In this document: positions 55,234 through 64,000 of the stretch, piece after piece | Position numbering within the stretch: the first letter of the stretch is position 1 | Layout of the letters: each line of letters starts with the position of its first letter | DNA from: an uncultured Halieaceae bacterium | GTDB taxonomy: Bacteria; Pseudomonadota; Gammaproteobacteria; Pseudomonadales; Halieaceae | DNA length: 64,000 nucleotides | Assembly (NCBI GenBank): GCA_938074045.1 | Contig: CALJGI010000009.1 | Span: 166,326-230,325, forward strand | Reading direction: 5' to 3' | Program-made: the position numbers and the translations under genes | The notes under the pieces: generated by a model | Database searches by the model: none | What the model was told of the DNA's origin: nothing | What the model saw: only the letters and a program-made list of their open reading frames with translations

Positions 55234-56073
55234 ATGCAGATAGATCAGTTCAGCGACATTCACTACACCGTGGATGACCAAAGTATTGCAACCCTGACCC
55301 TCAATACTCCGGAACGAAAGAACGCTATCAGCGCACTGACGGGACTGGAGATCTGGTGGGCCCTGGATTACTTCGAGAATGACAATTCGACGCATGCACT
55401 TATTATCACAGGTGCTGAGAATGCTGATGCGAATGAAGATAAACAGGCATTCAGCAGCGGAGGTTATTTCAACCCTGATGCATACAAAGCACTTCCCGAT
55501 GAGATCATGCAACAGATCGACTTCAATGATTTCGCGATGAAAAAGCTGACCTTGAAGATCTTCCAGTGCGACAAACCAATTTTTGCGGCCATCAACGGTC
55601 TGGCGATGGGGGTCGGGATTACGCTACCACTGGCTGGAGCAGATCAGATCTATCTCTCGGAGCATGCCTGGCTGGAATTCCCTTTCGCGAGATTGGGACT
55701 CACCGCCGAGTTGGGTTCAACCTATCTGCTACCCCGAGTACTGGGGCTATCCAAAGCAAAGGAGCTGCTTTTTTTCCCAGAGCGAATAACGGCGGAGAAA
55801 GCGCTACAACTTGGCTTGTGCGCCGAGGTTGTTGCGCATGATGACCTGATGACCTTTACCCGTGCCCAGGCGAGCAAACTGATTCCGCCGCAGGGGGCCA
55901 TCTCCTCAATAAGGTCCATGAAACGTGCTGTTAATCTGCCCCGGGTTGCAGAAATCTCGGCGGCACTGGATATAGAGAACGAAGCGCTGGGCAAGCAGTT
56001 CAAATCGGCTGATTTTTCGGAAAGCATCACGGCGCGAACGGAACGTCGGGCGCCTGTGTTTACCGGAAAGTAA
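55234..56073 (+). CDS. Enoyl-CoA hydratase/isomerase family protein
   Basis: A 279-residue crotonase. Substrate-binding AFSSGG, the oxyanion loop INGLAMGVGITLPLAGAD and ELGSTYLLPRVLG are present. The catalytic Glu is in the AELGS position typical of isomerases. CoA-thioester chemistry on an unknown acyl chain. ATG 55234 follows AGGAAG. It converges on phoU. Confidence 0.86.
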   Translation: MQIDQFSDIHYTVDDQSIATLTLNTPERKNAISALTGLEIWWALDYFENDNSTHALIITGAENADANEDKQAFSSGGYFNPDAYKALPDEIMQQIDFNDFAMKKLTLKIFQCDKPIFAAINGLAMGVGITLPLAGADQIYLSEHAWLEFPFARLGLTAELGSTYLLPRVLGLSKAKELLFFPERITAEKALQLGLCAEVVAHDDLMTFTRAQASKLIPPQGAISSIRSMKRAVNLPRVAEISAALDIENEALGKQFKSADFSESITARTERRAPVFTGK

Positions 56074-56104
56074 GCCTGCGCCCCATGCTTACAAGAACCA
56101 ATTG

Positions 56105-56791
56105 CTATTCGTTCCCGTGTCGAATATCCCGCCCGTGCACGACGAAAACAATCTGTTCACAAAGATTCTTGGTGTGATCACCGATCCGCTCTAGCGCACG
56201 AATCACCCACAGAATGTTGATAACCCGGGTAATACTTCTCGGGTCTTCCATCATATAGGTAACAAGCTCTCGAACCGCCGATTTATATTCCAGATCAATT
56301 TGTTCGTCCTGCTTAAGTGTTTCCAGTGCTGCTGCCGAATCAAATCGCGCAAATGCATCCAACGCTGCATGCAACATCAACAGAACACGCTGTCCGATAT
56401 GACGGACCTCAACATAACCGCTGGGTGACTTGCCCTCCTCGGTCAGCGTAATCGCCAGCTTGGCAACTTTCTGCGCCTCGTCACCAATGCGTTCCAAATC
56501 ACTGACCGCGCGCATAACCGAGACAATCAGACGGAGATCACTGGCGGCGGGCTGCCTTCTGGCAATAATCAGCGTACACCGCTCATCGATGCTCATTTCC
56601 ATGTCATCCACCTGGCTTTCACGGGCGATGACAGTTTCCGCGACCGCGCTGTCAGCGTCTTCGATCGCGCGGATGGCCAAACGCAATTGCTCTTCGACCA
56701 GCCCGCCCATCTCCATCAGCTGGGTGCGAATTTCCTCCAGTTCTTCATCAAACTGTTTCATGATGTGATTTTCGAAAGACAAATTGTCCAT
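56105..56791 (-). CDS. phoU: Phosphate signalling regulator PhoU
   Basis: A 228-residue protein of two three-helix bundles with the acidic metal motifs ERIGDEAQKVA and ERIGDHTKNL. It links PstSCAB to PhoR and damps the Pho response. ATG 56791 is preferred, seven bases after GGGAG; the frame opens at 56812 inside pstB. Last gene of the pst unit. Confidence 0.93.
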   Translation of the reverse strand: MDNLSFENHIMKQFDEELEEIRTQLMEMGGLVEEQLRLAIRAIEDADSAVAETVIARESQVDDMEMSIDERCTLIIARRQPAASDLRLIVSVMRAVSDLERIGDEAQKVAKLAITLTEEGKSPSGYVEVRHIGQRVLLMLHAALDAFARFDSAAALETLKQDEQIDLEYKSAVRELVTYMMEDPRSITRVINILWVIRALERIGDHTKNLCEQIVFVVHGRDIRHGNE

Positions 56792-56804
56792 AAGATTCTC
56801 CCGG

Positions 56805-57647
56805 TCAGCCAAAGCGGCCGGTTATATAGGCTTCTGTAAGTTCGTGTTCTGGCGTTGTAAACACCATCTCTGTCGGATTCACCTCGATCAGCTCTCCCAA
56901 ATGGAAATATGCCGTACGGGACGACACACGCGCTGCCTGCTGCATGGAATGCGTAACAATCGCTATCGTGAAATTCTGACTGAGCTCTTCTATCAACTCT
57001 TCAATGCGCGCGGTAGCAATCGGATCGAGCGCGGAACAGGGTTCATCCATCAGGATAACTTCCGGATTCACCGCTATGGTTCTCGCTATACAGAGGCGCT
57101 GCTGCTGACCACCGGAGAGGCCTGTACCCGGTTGATGTAAGCGATCCTTTACCTCATCCCATAGACTGGCGCGACGCAGACTGTCCTCTACAATCTCATC
57201 CAGATCAACGCGCGAGTCCGCCAAACCATGTATACGAGGACCGTATGCCACATTCTCATATATAGATTTGGGAAAAGGGTTGGGCTTCTGGAACACCATA
57301 CCCACCTGTGCTCTCAAGGCAACTACATCCATATTATCCTGGTAGATATCCTGGCCATCGAGATGAAAGCCGCCCTCCACTCGACAGTCTTCCACGGTGT
57401 CATTCATACGATTTAGTGAGCGCAAAAAAGTGGATTTTCCACAGCCGGACGGACCGATCATGGCGATGACTTCATGCCGCGCAATATCAACACTGACATC
57501 AAAAATTGCCTGTTTTTCGGCGTAGAAAACGCTGGCATTACGAATCGAGAACTTGGGATCGTCACAAAAGCTCGCCCCCACCGTCTGCCGTTCAGTACCG
57601 CTTTCCGACACATTGTTTACAGATTCAATCATTTCACTGTTAGCCAT
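56805..57647 (-). CDS. pstB: Phosphate ABC transporter ATP-binding protein
   Basis: A 280-residue ATPase: Walker [10 protein letters not shown], signature LSGGQQQRL, Walker [13 protein letters not shown], and the PstB-typical [32 protein letters not shown] Q-loop. It energises high-affinity phosphate uptake. It starts one base after pstA stops. A polar N-terminal extension of about 25 residues precedes the domain. Confidence 0.95.
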   Translation of the reverse strand: MANSEMIESVNNVSESGTERQTVGASFCDDPKFSIRNASVFYAEKQAIFDVSVDIARHEVIAMIGPSGCGKSTFLRSLNRMNDTVEDCRVEGGFHLDGQDIYQDNMDVVALRAQVGMVFQKPNPFPKSIYENVAYGPRIHGLADSRVDLDEIVEDSLRRASLWDEVKDRLHQPGTGLSGGQQQRLCIARTIAVNPEVILMDEPCSALDPIATARIEELIEELSQNFTIAIVTHSMQQAARVSSRTAYFHLGELIEVNPTEMVFTTPEHELTEAYITGRFG

Positions 57648-57648
57648 T

Positions 57649-58929
57649 TTACCAGCGTCGCTCCAAACGTTTACGGATGAGAACCGCCGCCATATTCATA
57701 ACGATCAAAAATCCCAGCAGCACCATAATAGCCGCCGATGTTTTTTCTACAAAAGCGCGTTCCGGGCTGTCTGACCATAGAAATATTTGCACCGGAAGTA
57801 CAGTAGCTGTATCCATCATGCCCGTAGGCACGTCGACAATAAATGCGATCATGCCTATCATCAGCAGCGGCGCCGTCTCTCCCAGAGCCTGCGCCATGCC
57901 TATAATCGCCCCGGTAAGCATGCCGGGAAGTGCCAGCGGCAACACATGATGCAATACCACCTGATGACGCGATGCCCCCATTCCCAGAGCAGCCTCCCTT
58001 ATGGAGGGCGGTACTGACTTTATCGCCGCACGACTGGTGATAATGATCGTCGGCAGGGTCATCAAGGTCAGCACCATTCCCCCGAGTAGAGGGATAGACC
58101 GCGGTACGCCGAAAAAGTTGATAAACACAGCCAGGCCCAACATGCCAAAAATAATCGACGGTACCGCAGCGAGGTTATTGATATTGACCTCAATAAACTC
58201 CGTCCAACGGCTCTTGGGAGCGAACTCTTCCAAATACACCGCGGCGCCCACACCAATCGGGAAACTGAGGCAAAACGCGACCAACAGGGTAAAAAGGGAA
58301 CCGACCAACGCGCCACGGATACCTGCTTGCTCGGGCTCCCTGGAGTCGCCGCGGGTGAAGAATGTCTGATTGAAGCGCAACTCCATATCCCCATCTTCTA
58401 CCAGTTGATCAATCCAATCTATCTGTCGCTCACTTACCCTGGCGGCGTAAGCCTCCCCATCGAGTCTGGATTTGAAGTAGGTATCGATATCGTCATCAAC
58501 GAGCAACCAGAGCGATTTGGTCTGCCCCAGCCAGGCTGGGTTTTCCAGCAGCAAATCCTTTAGATCGTATCCGGCACCGGAGCTGAATAACGCATTCAAC
58601 TCGCGCTTTGCCTTTCGTCCAGACACGCCATCAAATCGTGCGCGGGCCGCTGTCTTGACCAGACTGTCCCAGTCTCCTGCTGCCACAACAGCTCTGTCAC
58701 TCAGGTCATTGACACCGATCAAAGCCGGATCGAAAGTGATATCAAGCCGCGCATAGGTCAAACGGAAGGCTCCCGCCCCCTTGCTGATAATATCGGTAAA
58801 AAGGATGACAACAAACAGCAGTGCAAACATCACCGCCAATCGCCCATACCACACAAAACGACGCTCGGCCCGATAGCGACGAGCCAGCGAGGCTTGTACA
58901 CGTTCCAGTGAGTTATTGGCGTTACTCAT
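57649..58929 (-). CDS. pstA: Phosphate ABC transporter permease PstA
   Basis: A 426-residue permease. Residues up to about 200 form the long N-terminal DUF3333 region with one helix and a large soluble part; six helices follow, with the EAA loop [29 protein letters not shown] 58929 overlaps the pstC stop by eight bases. Length is above E. coli PstA but normal for this long subfamily. Confidence 0.92.
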   Translation of the reverse strand: MSNANNSLERVQASLARRYRAERRFVWYGRLAVMFALLFVVILFTDIISKGAGAFRLTYARLDITFDPALIGVNDLSDRAVVAAGDWDSLVKTAARARFDGVSGRKAKRELNALFSSGAGYDLKDLLLENPAWLGQTKSLWLLVDDDIDTYFKSRLDGEAYAARVSERQIDWIDQLVEDGDMELRFNQTFFTRGDSREPEQAGIRGALVGSLFTLLVAFCLSFPIGVGAAVYLEEFAPKSRWTEFIEVNINNLAAVPSIIFGMLGLAVFINFFGVPRSIPLLGGMVLTLMTLPTIIITSRAAIKSVPPSIREAALGMGASRHQVVLHHVLPLALPGMLTGAIIGMAQALGETAPLLMIGMIAFIVDVPTGMMDTATVLPVQIFLWSDSPERAFVEKTSAAIMVLLGFLIVMNMAAVLIRKRLERRW

Positions 58930-60310
58930 ATTGTTCCCGATATTTCTTGACCACATAGAGGGCCACCACATTCAACATCAACGTCGTGATGAAGAGCATC
59001 AGACCCAGTGCAAAAGCGGCAAGGGTCTTGGGACTGTCAAATTCCTGATCGCCTACCAGGAGCGTCACCATCTGGACGGTGACGGTGGTAACCGACTCAA
59101 GCGGATTGGCGGTAAGCCTGGCCGCAAGGCCCGCGGCCATGACCACTATCATGGTCTCGCCAATGGCTCGGGATACTGCCAGCAGCACTCCACCCACGAT
59201 TCCCGGTAGCGCAGCTGGAATGACCACCCGGCGCACTGTCTCCGAGCGGGTTGCACCCATGGCGAGGGAACCGTCCCGGAGCGACTGGGGCACTGCCGTG
59301 ATCACATCGTCCGCTAGCGAGGAGATGAAAGGAATAATCATGATACCCATTACCCCGCCGGCGGCCAGCGCGCTCTCGGAGCTGACGGATAGCCCTATGG
59401 ACGATCCGACGTCGCGAACAAAGGGGGCCACGGTCAAGGCGGCAAAAAATCCGTAAACCACGGTGGGTATCCCTGCCAGAATTTCCAGACTGGGTTTGGC
59501 ATAGTCACGGAACCGTCGGTCGGCATACTCAGCCAAATAGATAGCGGACATCAGCCCGATAGGAACAGCCACCACCATGGCCACCGCTGAAATCAACAGC
59601 GTACCTGTGAAGAGAGGAATGGCTCCGAAGGCACCGGAAGACCCAACCTGATCCACGCGAATGGCTGTTTGCGGGCTCCAGTTAGACCCAAATACAAATT
59701 CGCTGATAGGGACTGTTTCAAAAAACTGTATCGATTCAAACAATACGGAAAGAACGATGCCAAGGGTTGTCAGAATGGCAAGGCAAGCACACCCGAGCAG
59801 CAACAACTGAAATACTTTCTCTACGCCATGTCGAGCCCGGTGCTCTGGAGAGACAAGCTGCCATCCCCACAGCAGGCCCAACAGGCTCAGGGCCACAAGG
59901 CCATAGCTGACAAAACTATTGCCCTGCTCACGCAGGGATTGCATGTTCTGGGCTGCCGCTGCAATCACAGGATCGACGGAATCGACAGGGAGTACACCCG
60001 CTGCCACATTGGTAATTTTCGCCAGCGTCAGATTGTAGCCGGACCCGGTCAGCGTGGCGGATTGTTCTGCCACCCCAGCCATTACCCAACCATTAATCAG
60101 GGGGCCGCTGAAAGCAAACCAGGCACCCAACAATATAAGCCCAGGTAATCCGCACCACAGTGCAGCCTGCATACCATAATAGACAGGCAATGAGTGCAGA
60201 TGGCGGATTCCACCCAGTTGGCGGGCCGCTGTCAGAGAACGGCCACGGGCAAGATAAAACGCGACCGCGGCCAGAATCAGAATGGATAGCGCTGTAGAGT
60301 TGAGCTCCAT
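58922..60310 (-). CDS. pstC: Phosphate ABC transporter permease PstC
   Basis: A 462-residue permease with an N-terminal extension of about 170 residues holding two or three extra helices, then the core six helices and an EAA loop GSLAMGATRSETVRRVVIPAALPG. It forms the phosphate channel with PstA. It starts 19 bases after pstS ends. Confidence 0.92.
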   Translation of the reverse strand: MELNSTALSILILAAVAFYLARGRSLTAARQLGGIRHLHSLPVYYGMQAALWCGLPGLILLGAWFAFSGPLINGWVMAGVAEQSATLTGSGYNLTLAKITNVAAGVLPVDSVDPVIAAAAQNMQSLREQGNSFVSYGLVALSLLGLLWGWQLVSPEHRARHGVEKVFQLLLLGCACLAILTTLGIVLSVLFESIQFFETVPISEFVFGSNWSPQTAIRVDQVGSSGAFGAIPLFTGTLLISAVAMVVAVPIGLMSAIYLAEYADRRFRDYAKPSLEILAGIPTVVYGFFAALTVAPFVRDVGSSIGLSVSSESALAAGGVMGIMIIPFISSLADDVITAVPQSLRDGSLAMGATRSETVRRVVIPAALPGIVGGVLLAVSRAIGETMIVVMAAGLAARLTANPLESVTTVTVQMVTLLVGDQEFDSPKTLAAFALGLMLFITTLMLNVVALYVVKKYREQYE

Positions 60311-60328
60311 GAAGGTATTCTTCAGCCG

Positions 60329-61381
60329 TCAGAGCGACTCATCACCCTTCATCGGTATCAGTTTCAACACTGACTCAGCATATTGCACACGCAATTCATC
60401 ACCCAGTGGAATCATGCCCTTTTCCGCCAGGTAGCCATCCATCCCCCAGGCTTTTTCGCTGACAAACTCCTTCAAATAACCTTCGATGCCGGGCACAACC
60501 CCAACGTGTGCTTTTTTGATGTAGAAGTACAGCGGACGCGAAATGGGGTATGACTTGTCGGCGATAGACTCGAAATCCGGCGTCACACCTTCTATGAGAG
60601 AGCCCTGCACTTTGTCTTCATTCTGATCGAGAAAACTGAAGCCAAATACACCCAGGGAATCGGGGTTAGCTTCAAGTTTCTGGACAATCAGATTGTCGTT
60701 CTCTCCGGACTCAATGTAGTGGCCATCTTCCCGGACCGTATGACAAACGTTCTTGTATCGGTTTTTATCCGTACTTTTGAGGGCAGCTATCCAGAGGAAA
60801 GCTTTACAACCGCCTTCCAGGGCAAGTTCAGCGAATGCATCACGTGTTCCTGAGGTCGGAGGTGGCCCCATGACCTCGATACGCGTACCGGGAAGCGCGG
60901 GATTGATATCGCTCCACTTCTGGTAGGGGTTATCAATCAGTTGCCCTTCTGCTTCTCCAGGGACCTGGGCGGCCAGGGCTAGAAACACTTCACGGCGAGT
61001 CAGATTAAGCGGTTTCGTACTAGCTGCATTTGCCAGCACAATACCGTCGAACCCAATAAGCACCTCAATAATCTCGGTCACACCGTTGGCCTGACAATTA
61101 TCCCACTCAGAGCGCTTCATCCGTCTGGAGGAGTTGGTGATATCCGGAAAGCTCGTGCCCAGGCCTGAACAAAACAGCTTCATACCACCCCCTGAACCGG
61201 TTGATTCAATTTTTGGGGTGGCCAATCCACTGGCCCTGCCGTAACGCTCTGCCACGACAGTGGCAAACGGATACACGGTTGATGAGCCAACGATTTCGAG
61301 ACTATCGCGCGCCTGGGCCATTGGGGCCAGAAAACAGGTGGCACACAAAACCAGGAAAAAATTCTGAATAATTTTCTGCAT
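60329..61381 (-). CDS. pstS: Phosphate-binding protein PstS
   Basis: A 350-residue periplasmic binding protein. The signal peptide (about 1-25, ending MAQA) is followed by GSSTVYPFA, STGSGGGMKLFC, and SGTRDAF, which give phosphate ligands. ATG 61381 (MQKIIQNFF) is the natural start; the frame opens at 61432. First gene of pstSCAB-phoU and directly downstream of a PhoB box. Confidence 0.93.
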   Translation of the reverse strand: MQKIIQNFFLVLCATCFLAPMAQARDSLEIVGSSTVYPFATVVAERYGRASGLATPKIESTGSGGGMKLFCSGLGTSFPDITNSSRRMKRSEWDNCQANGVTEIIEVLIGFDGIVLANAASTKPLNLTRREVFLALAAQVPGEAEGQLIDNPYQKWSDINPALPGTRIEVMGPPPTSGTRDAFAELALEGGCKAFLWIAALKSTDKNRYKNVCHTVREDGHYIESGENDNLIVQKLEANPDSLGVFGFSFLDQNEDKVQGSLIEGVTPDFESIADKSYPISRPLYFYIKKAHVGVVPGIEGYLKEFVSEKAWGMDGYLAEKGMIPLGDELRVQYAESVLKLIPMKGDESL

Positions 61382-61460
61382 TTCTATTAATGCTCCACAG
61401 TAAGTAATAGGTCTAAAAAAGGTGAAGTTCACTCAATGCCGGGGATGATAAAAGCGCAAT

Positions 61461-61488
61461 GTGACAGATTCATGACAATCAATGACAA
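61461..61488 (-). promoter_or_regulatory. PhoB box upstream of pstS
   Basis: On the minus strand TTGTCATGAATCTGTCAC matches the Pho box CTGTCATAAATCTGTCAC closely. A third TGTCA unit precedes it, so three half-sites lie 10-11 bases apart. It sits about 80 bases before the pstS start. Confidence 0.85.
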
Positions 61489-61554
61489 AATCTTCATACC
61501 CAATCTGCGGCGACTCCTGGAGAAAATTATCTTATTTCCACGCTGGCACCGGCA

Positions 61555-61572
61555 CTGTCATAATTTCGTCAT
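61555..61572 (+). promoter_or_regulatory. PhoB box upstream of the porin
   Basis: CTGTCATAATTTCGTCAT matches the Pho box at about 14 of 18 positions in plus orientation, about 67 bases before the porin ATG. A CATATT at its end could act as -10. Confidence 0.7.
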
Positions 61573-61638
61573 ATTAGAGAGACAGAATACGCCTGAATTC
61601 GATCCCTACTCAGATAAAACATGCACGGAGAATCATCC

Positions 61639-62607
61639 ATGAAGAAAGCCAACCTCACCGCTTCCGCCCTGCTGACCGCCGTAGCGACTTCCAGTTTTGC
61701 CGCTGGGCCGCTGGATGGGTCTGTCTATGGCAAAGTGAACATATCCGTCGCCAAGAGCGATTCGGGTAGCGACCAGTATGAGGTGCAAAGCAATGCCTCG
61801 CGTTTTGGGCTAAAGGGGAAAACCGAAATTGCGGACGGACTTTATGCCATCTACAAAGCCGAGTTCGAGATGTGTGTTGATGACGGTGACTGCAAGGGAC
61901 AAACAATCAGTCAGCGCAACATTATCGGTGGTATACAGGGCCGGTACGGTACGCTCTGGGCTGGGAAACACGACACCCCGACCAAACTCGCGCTGGGAAA
62001 GGTCGATCTATTCAATGATCTGGCCGGCGATATTAAAAATACCTTTGAGGGGGAAAACCGACAGTCCAACGTCGTGGCCTATGTGACACCGGATATGAAA
62101 GGCCTGGTCGCTACAGTGGCCATCGTGCCCGGAGAAGGCAAAGATCTGGACGGTGATGGACGCAACGATGACGGTATTGCCGACGGCGTTTCAGCATCGC
62201 TGACCTATCAACGGGATGACCTCTATCTAGCCGCCGCGATGGACAACGACATTGACCGGCAGGACCTGGTGAGACTGGTCGCCAAGTACAAAGTCTCGAA
62301 TCTGACACTAGGCGCCATGTATCAGCAAAATGAAGACTCTCTGGACAGTGACCTCAAGGATGAGTCCGGCTACCTGATCAGTGCGGCCTACAAAGTCGAT
62401 AACATCACACTGAAAGCTCAGTACGGTGAGATAGAAGACGACGCTGACGGCGACGAAGAAGATACGCTGTCTCTGGGCGCGGACTACAAGCTCTCAGGAA
62501 ATACCAAGCTTTTTGCTTTTTACACCAAGGATACGGATACCGATGGTGATACGGGCCAGGAAGAAGATGCTAAATCCATTGGCGTAGGGCTAGAGCACAA
62601 GTTCTAG
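61639..62607 (+). CDS. Gram-negative porin, probably phosphate-regulated
   Basis: A 322-residue trimeric-type porin. Signal peptide (about 1-21, ending SSFA) followed by GSVYGKVNISV, SRFGLKGKTEIADGLYAIYKAEFE and a terminal KF ending in Phe as required for barrel insertion. Acidic loops (DLDGDGRNDDG, DDADGDEED) suggest cation or metal contact, unlike the Lys-rich phosphate porins OprP/O. AGGAGAA-like GGAGA precedes the ATG. A Pho box upstream links it to phosphate starvation. Confidence 0.88.
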   Translation: MKKANLTASALLTAVATSSFAAGPLDGSVYGKVNISVAKSDSGSDQYEVQSNASRFGLKGKTEIADGLYAIYKAEFEMCVDDGDCKGQTISQRNIIGGIQGRYGTLWAGKHDTPTKLALGKVDLFNDLAGDIKNTFEGENRQSNVVAYVTPDMKGLVATVAIVPGEGKDLDGDGRNDDGIADGVSASLTYQRDDLYLAAAMDNDIDRQDLVRLVAKYKVSNLTLGAMYQQNEDSLDSDLKDESGYLISAAYKVDNITLKAQYGEIEDDADGDEEDTLSLGADYKLSGNTKLFAFYTKDTDTDGDTGQEEDAKSIGVGLEHKF

Positions 62608-62639
62608 CAGCAGCCATCCCGGAATCGGGGGTACGATCG

Positions 62640-62669
62640 GGGGTACGTCAAACGACGCACCCCTTTTTT
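62640..62669 (+). terminator. Rho-independent terminator after the porin
   Basis: A stem of GGGGT-CGTC against GACG-ACCCC with one mismatch and an AAAC loop, followed by six T (62664-62669). It lies 32 bases after the porin stop. Confidence 0.85.
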
Positions 62670-62721
62670 GTGTCATCGAGTTCTGTTTTACTCAACGGTA
62701 AATAACTGGAGCATATATCCA

Positions 62722-63243
62722 ATGAGGAACCTGGTACTGGGAATTACTCTCTGTGTTTGCATGCCACTATATTCCTGGGCTGAAGACTGTAGCTTTGATA
62801 CCGATGACGCCGATGCCCCGGATTTTGCCAACAGAATCGGCAAATGCCAGCAGGATTCTGAGAGATCGGGGCTATTGGACATATTGAGGGGTTCGGCCAA
62901 CAAGAAGAACGCTGCCGGCTATGAAGCGGTGTACAAGAACGATTCCGAGGCAGCGGAAGAAGGCGAATTGATCGACACCCCCATCGGCGCCTTAGGTTTC
63001 CGCCAGCACATCCCAGGCAAAGGTTACGTGGTGAGAGAACCTTACTCGCTATTGCGCGGTGCCCGCTTTGAGGAATCTGTCACCCTCGCCATCCATCGTT
63101 TACACCTGCAAATGGCGCAGTACTGTGGCCAGGGATGGTCACTCGACAAAGAGTGGACGAGTGCGAATATTGAGCCCGGCCACTATTTTCTGCACTATGC
63201 GTTTACCTGCTCGGGCATGGGCTCATCAGAGCGCGGAAAATGA
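62722..63243 (+). CDS. Periplasmic hypothetical protein
   Basis: A 173-residue exported protein: signal peptide (about 1-20, ending SWA), a Cys- and Asp-rich N-terminus (DCSFDTDDADAPD), and a C-terminal region with two more Cys (AQYCGQGW, YAFTCSGMG) that may form a disulfide. I do not recognise the family. The ATG follows a TGGAG site. Its last 49 bases overlap the end of phoR on the other strand. It could be part of the phosphate response by position only. Confidence 0.7.
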   Translation: MRNLVLGITLCVCMPLYSWAEDCSFDTDDADAPDFANRIGKCQQDSERSGLLDILRGSANKKNAAGYEAVYKNDSEAAEEGELIDTPIGALGFRQHIPGKGYVVREPYSLLRGARFEESVTLAIHRLHLQMAQYCGQGWSLDKEWTSANIEPGHYFLHYAFTCSGMGSSERGK

Positions 63244-64000
63244 CACACGAAGGTAGATCCCCGCCCCAATCTGCTGTCAATGGTCAGTGTAGCGTTATGC
63301 TGATTGAGCACATGCTTTACGATCGCCAAACCAAGGCCAGTACCCCCGGTTGACCTCCCCCTGCCGGAATCCACCCTGAAAAAGCGCTCAGTTAATCGGG
63401 GTAGAAAGCGTCGATCGATACCCACTCCATCGTCACTGACGGCAACCTGAATCTCCTGACGTTTACTGGCGGCGCTGACCTCGATACTGGCTCCTTCAGG
63501 GTTATGACGAATGGCATTGAAAACCAGATTACTCAAGCCGCTGTACAACTCCTTTTGGCTGCCCTTGATAAACGTTCCTGGTTCAACCTCCAGCGTAATG
63601 ACGTGCAAACCCTTTGAAATCTGATCGGCCTCTCTACAAATTTCGGCCAGTAATTCACCAAGATCAATATCGGTCGAGTCGCGTTCGTAGTCCATTGACT
63701 CCAGGCGCGCCAGTAACACCAGATCGTCCGCCAGCGCCTGCATTCGATCTATCTGTGCAGCCATCTGGCCATATGCTCCCTGCATTCCGGGTGGCGGCTC
63801 TGTATCTTCCAGGGTCTCGACATAGCCGCGTAAGACGGTCAAAGGTGTACGAAGCTCGTGCGACACATTGCCAACAAATTCGCGCCTGAGCCCTTCCAAC
63901 GCCCGTAATCTGGAAATATCGGAGACCACCAAAACGGTCTCACCCTCGCCAAAACGCGCGCCGGTGAACTGTAGGGTCTGTTCCCTGCGGTGAGGTGACG
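63195..64000 (-). CDS. phoR: Phosphate regulon sensor kinase PhoR (5' end outside window)
   Basis: The C-terminal 268 residues of a histidine kinase; the frame is open to the window edge. The end of a PAS domain (FTGARFGEGETVLVVSDISR) is followed by H-box GNVSHELRTPLTVLRGYVETLED, N-box NLVFNAIRHNPEG, DDGVGID and GGTGLGLAIVKHVLNQH. This matches PhoR, and the position beside pst and phoU supports it. phoB is expected just beyond the window. Confidence 0.9.
   Translation of the reverse strand, partial: SPHRREQTLQFTGARFGEGETVLVVSDISRLRALEGLRREFVGNVSHELRTPLTVLRGYVETLEDTEPPPGMQGAYGQMAAQIDRMQALADDLVLLARLESMDYERDSTDIDLGELLAEICREADQISKGLHVITLEVEPGTFIKGSQKELYSGLSNLVFNAIRHNPEGASIEVSAASKRQEIQVAVSDDGVGIDRRFLPRLTERFFRVDSGRGRSTGGTGLGLAIVKHVLNQHNATLTIDSRLGRGSTFVCHFPRSDEPMPEQVNA

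Noticed and set aside
56070..56092. GTAAGC/GCTTAC hairpin between the enoyl-CoA hydratase and phoU
   Set aside because: Six-base stem, no U-tract on either strand.
1..64000. CRISPR arrays, tRNA or rRNA genes, insertion sequences, prophage
   Set aside because: No regular short repeats with spacers, no tRNA-like cloverleaf and no transposase or phage protein were seen by eye.

Overview
The window reads as one contiguous piece of a marine-type, Gram-negative gammaproteobacterial chromosome. Support comes from TonB-dependent receptors, a Pho regulon with a porin, a BtuB/B12 riboswitch unit, potFGHI- and pstSCAB-type operons, NnrS, an RsuA-type pseudouridine synthase and DUF3604 proteins. The mix of SDR enzymes, carotenoid oxygenase, PhyH, ketosteroid isomerase, Baeyer-Villiger monooxygenase and LLM flavoenzyme resembles Cellvibrionales-like (Halieaceae/Spongiibacteraceae) gene content, but that placement is inference. 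Base composition looks even and moderate in GC. I saw no rRNA, tRNA, transposase, phage module or CRISPR array.

Layout. 1-5.4 kb: two SDR oxidoreductases around a decayed amidohydrolase, then a broken LolD/YbbA-YbbP-like ABC exporter (a nonsense codon in the ATPase, a frame-breaking deletion in the permease). 5.5-10.4 kb: a YfiR-type hybrid histidine kinase facing a REC-PP2C-STAS phosphatase. 10.5-14.6 kb: a YjiH-like membrane protein coupled to a DUF3604 protein, then a frameshifted small membrane protein. 14.9-18.5 kb: FkbM methyltransferase, PhyH dioxygenase, ketosteroid isomerase, and a SO_0444/ArsP-like metal permease behind a MerR-type operator. 18.6-22.6 kb: potFGHI polyamine importer whose first gene lacks a normal start codon. 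22.9-25.8 kb: a CDP-alcohol phosphatidyltransferase and cytidylyltransferase pair, a secreted protein with seven Cys-pair repeats, and small basic proteins. 25.9-31.5 kb: carotenoid oxygenase, TonB receptor, D-aminoacylase-like amidohydrolase. 31.6-38.7 kb: cobalamin riboswitch followed by btuB-cobO-cobQ-btuC-btuD-btuF. 38.7-45.5 kb: MFS carrier plus ureohydrolase, a BVMO with an unusual membrane domain, an SDR, and a 2-hydroxyacid dehydrogenase. 45.5-49.8 kb: a PAS-GGDEF-EAL protein followed by a second DUF3604 protein. 49.9-56.1 kb: a Calx-beta/GDPD lipoprotein, LLM oxidoreductase, RsuA-type enzyme, LEA2 lipoprotein with an in-frame stop, NnrS, and an enoyl-CoA hydratase. 56.1-64 kb: the phosphate regulon (phoU, pstB, pstA, pstC, pstS, Pho boxes on both strands, a porin, a periplasmic protein, and phoR running off the window).

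The best-understood circuits are the B12 unit (riboswitch, outer-membrane uptake, inner-membrane ABC import, adenosylation and amidation of corrinoid) and the Pho divergon (PhoB boxes driving pst one way and a porin the other). The most unusual items are several genes stopped by single in-frame changes beside intact neighbours, the potF homologue without a start codon, the membrane-anchored BVMO, the Cys-repeat protein and the YjiH-DUF3604 coupling. I did not find a clearly new multi-gene defence or mobile system.
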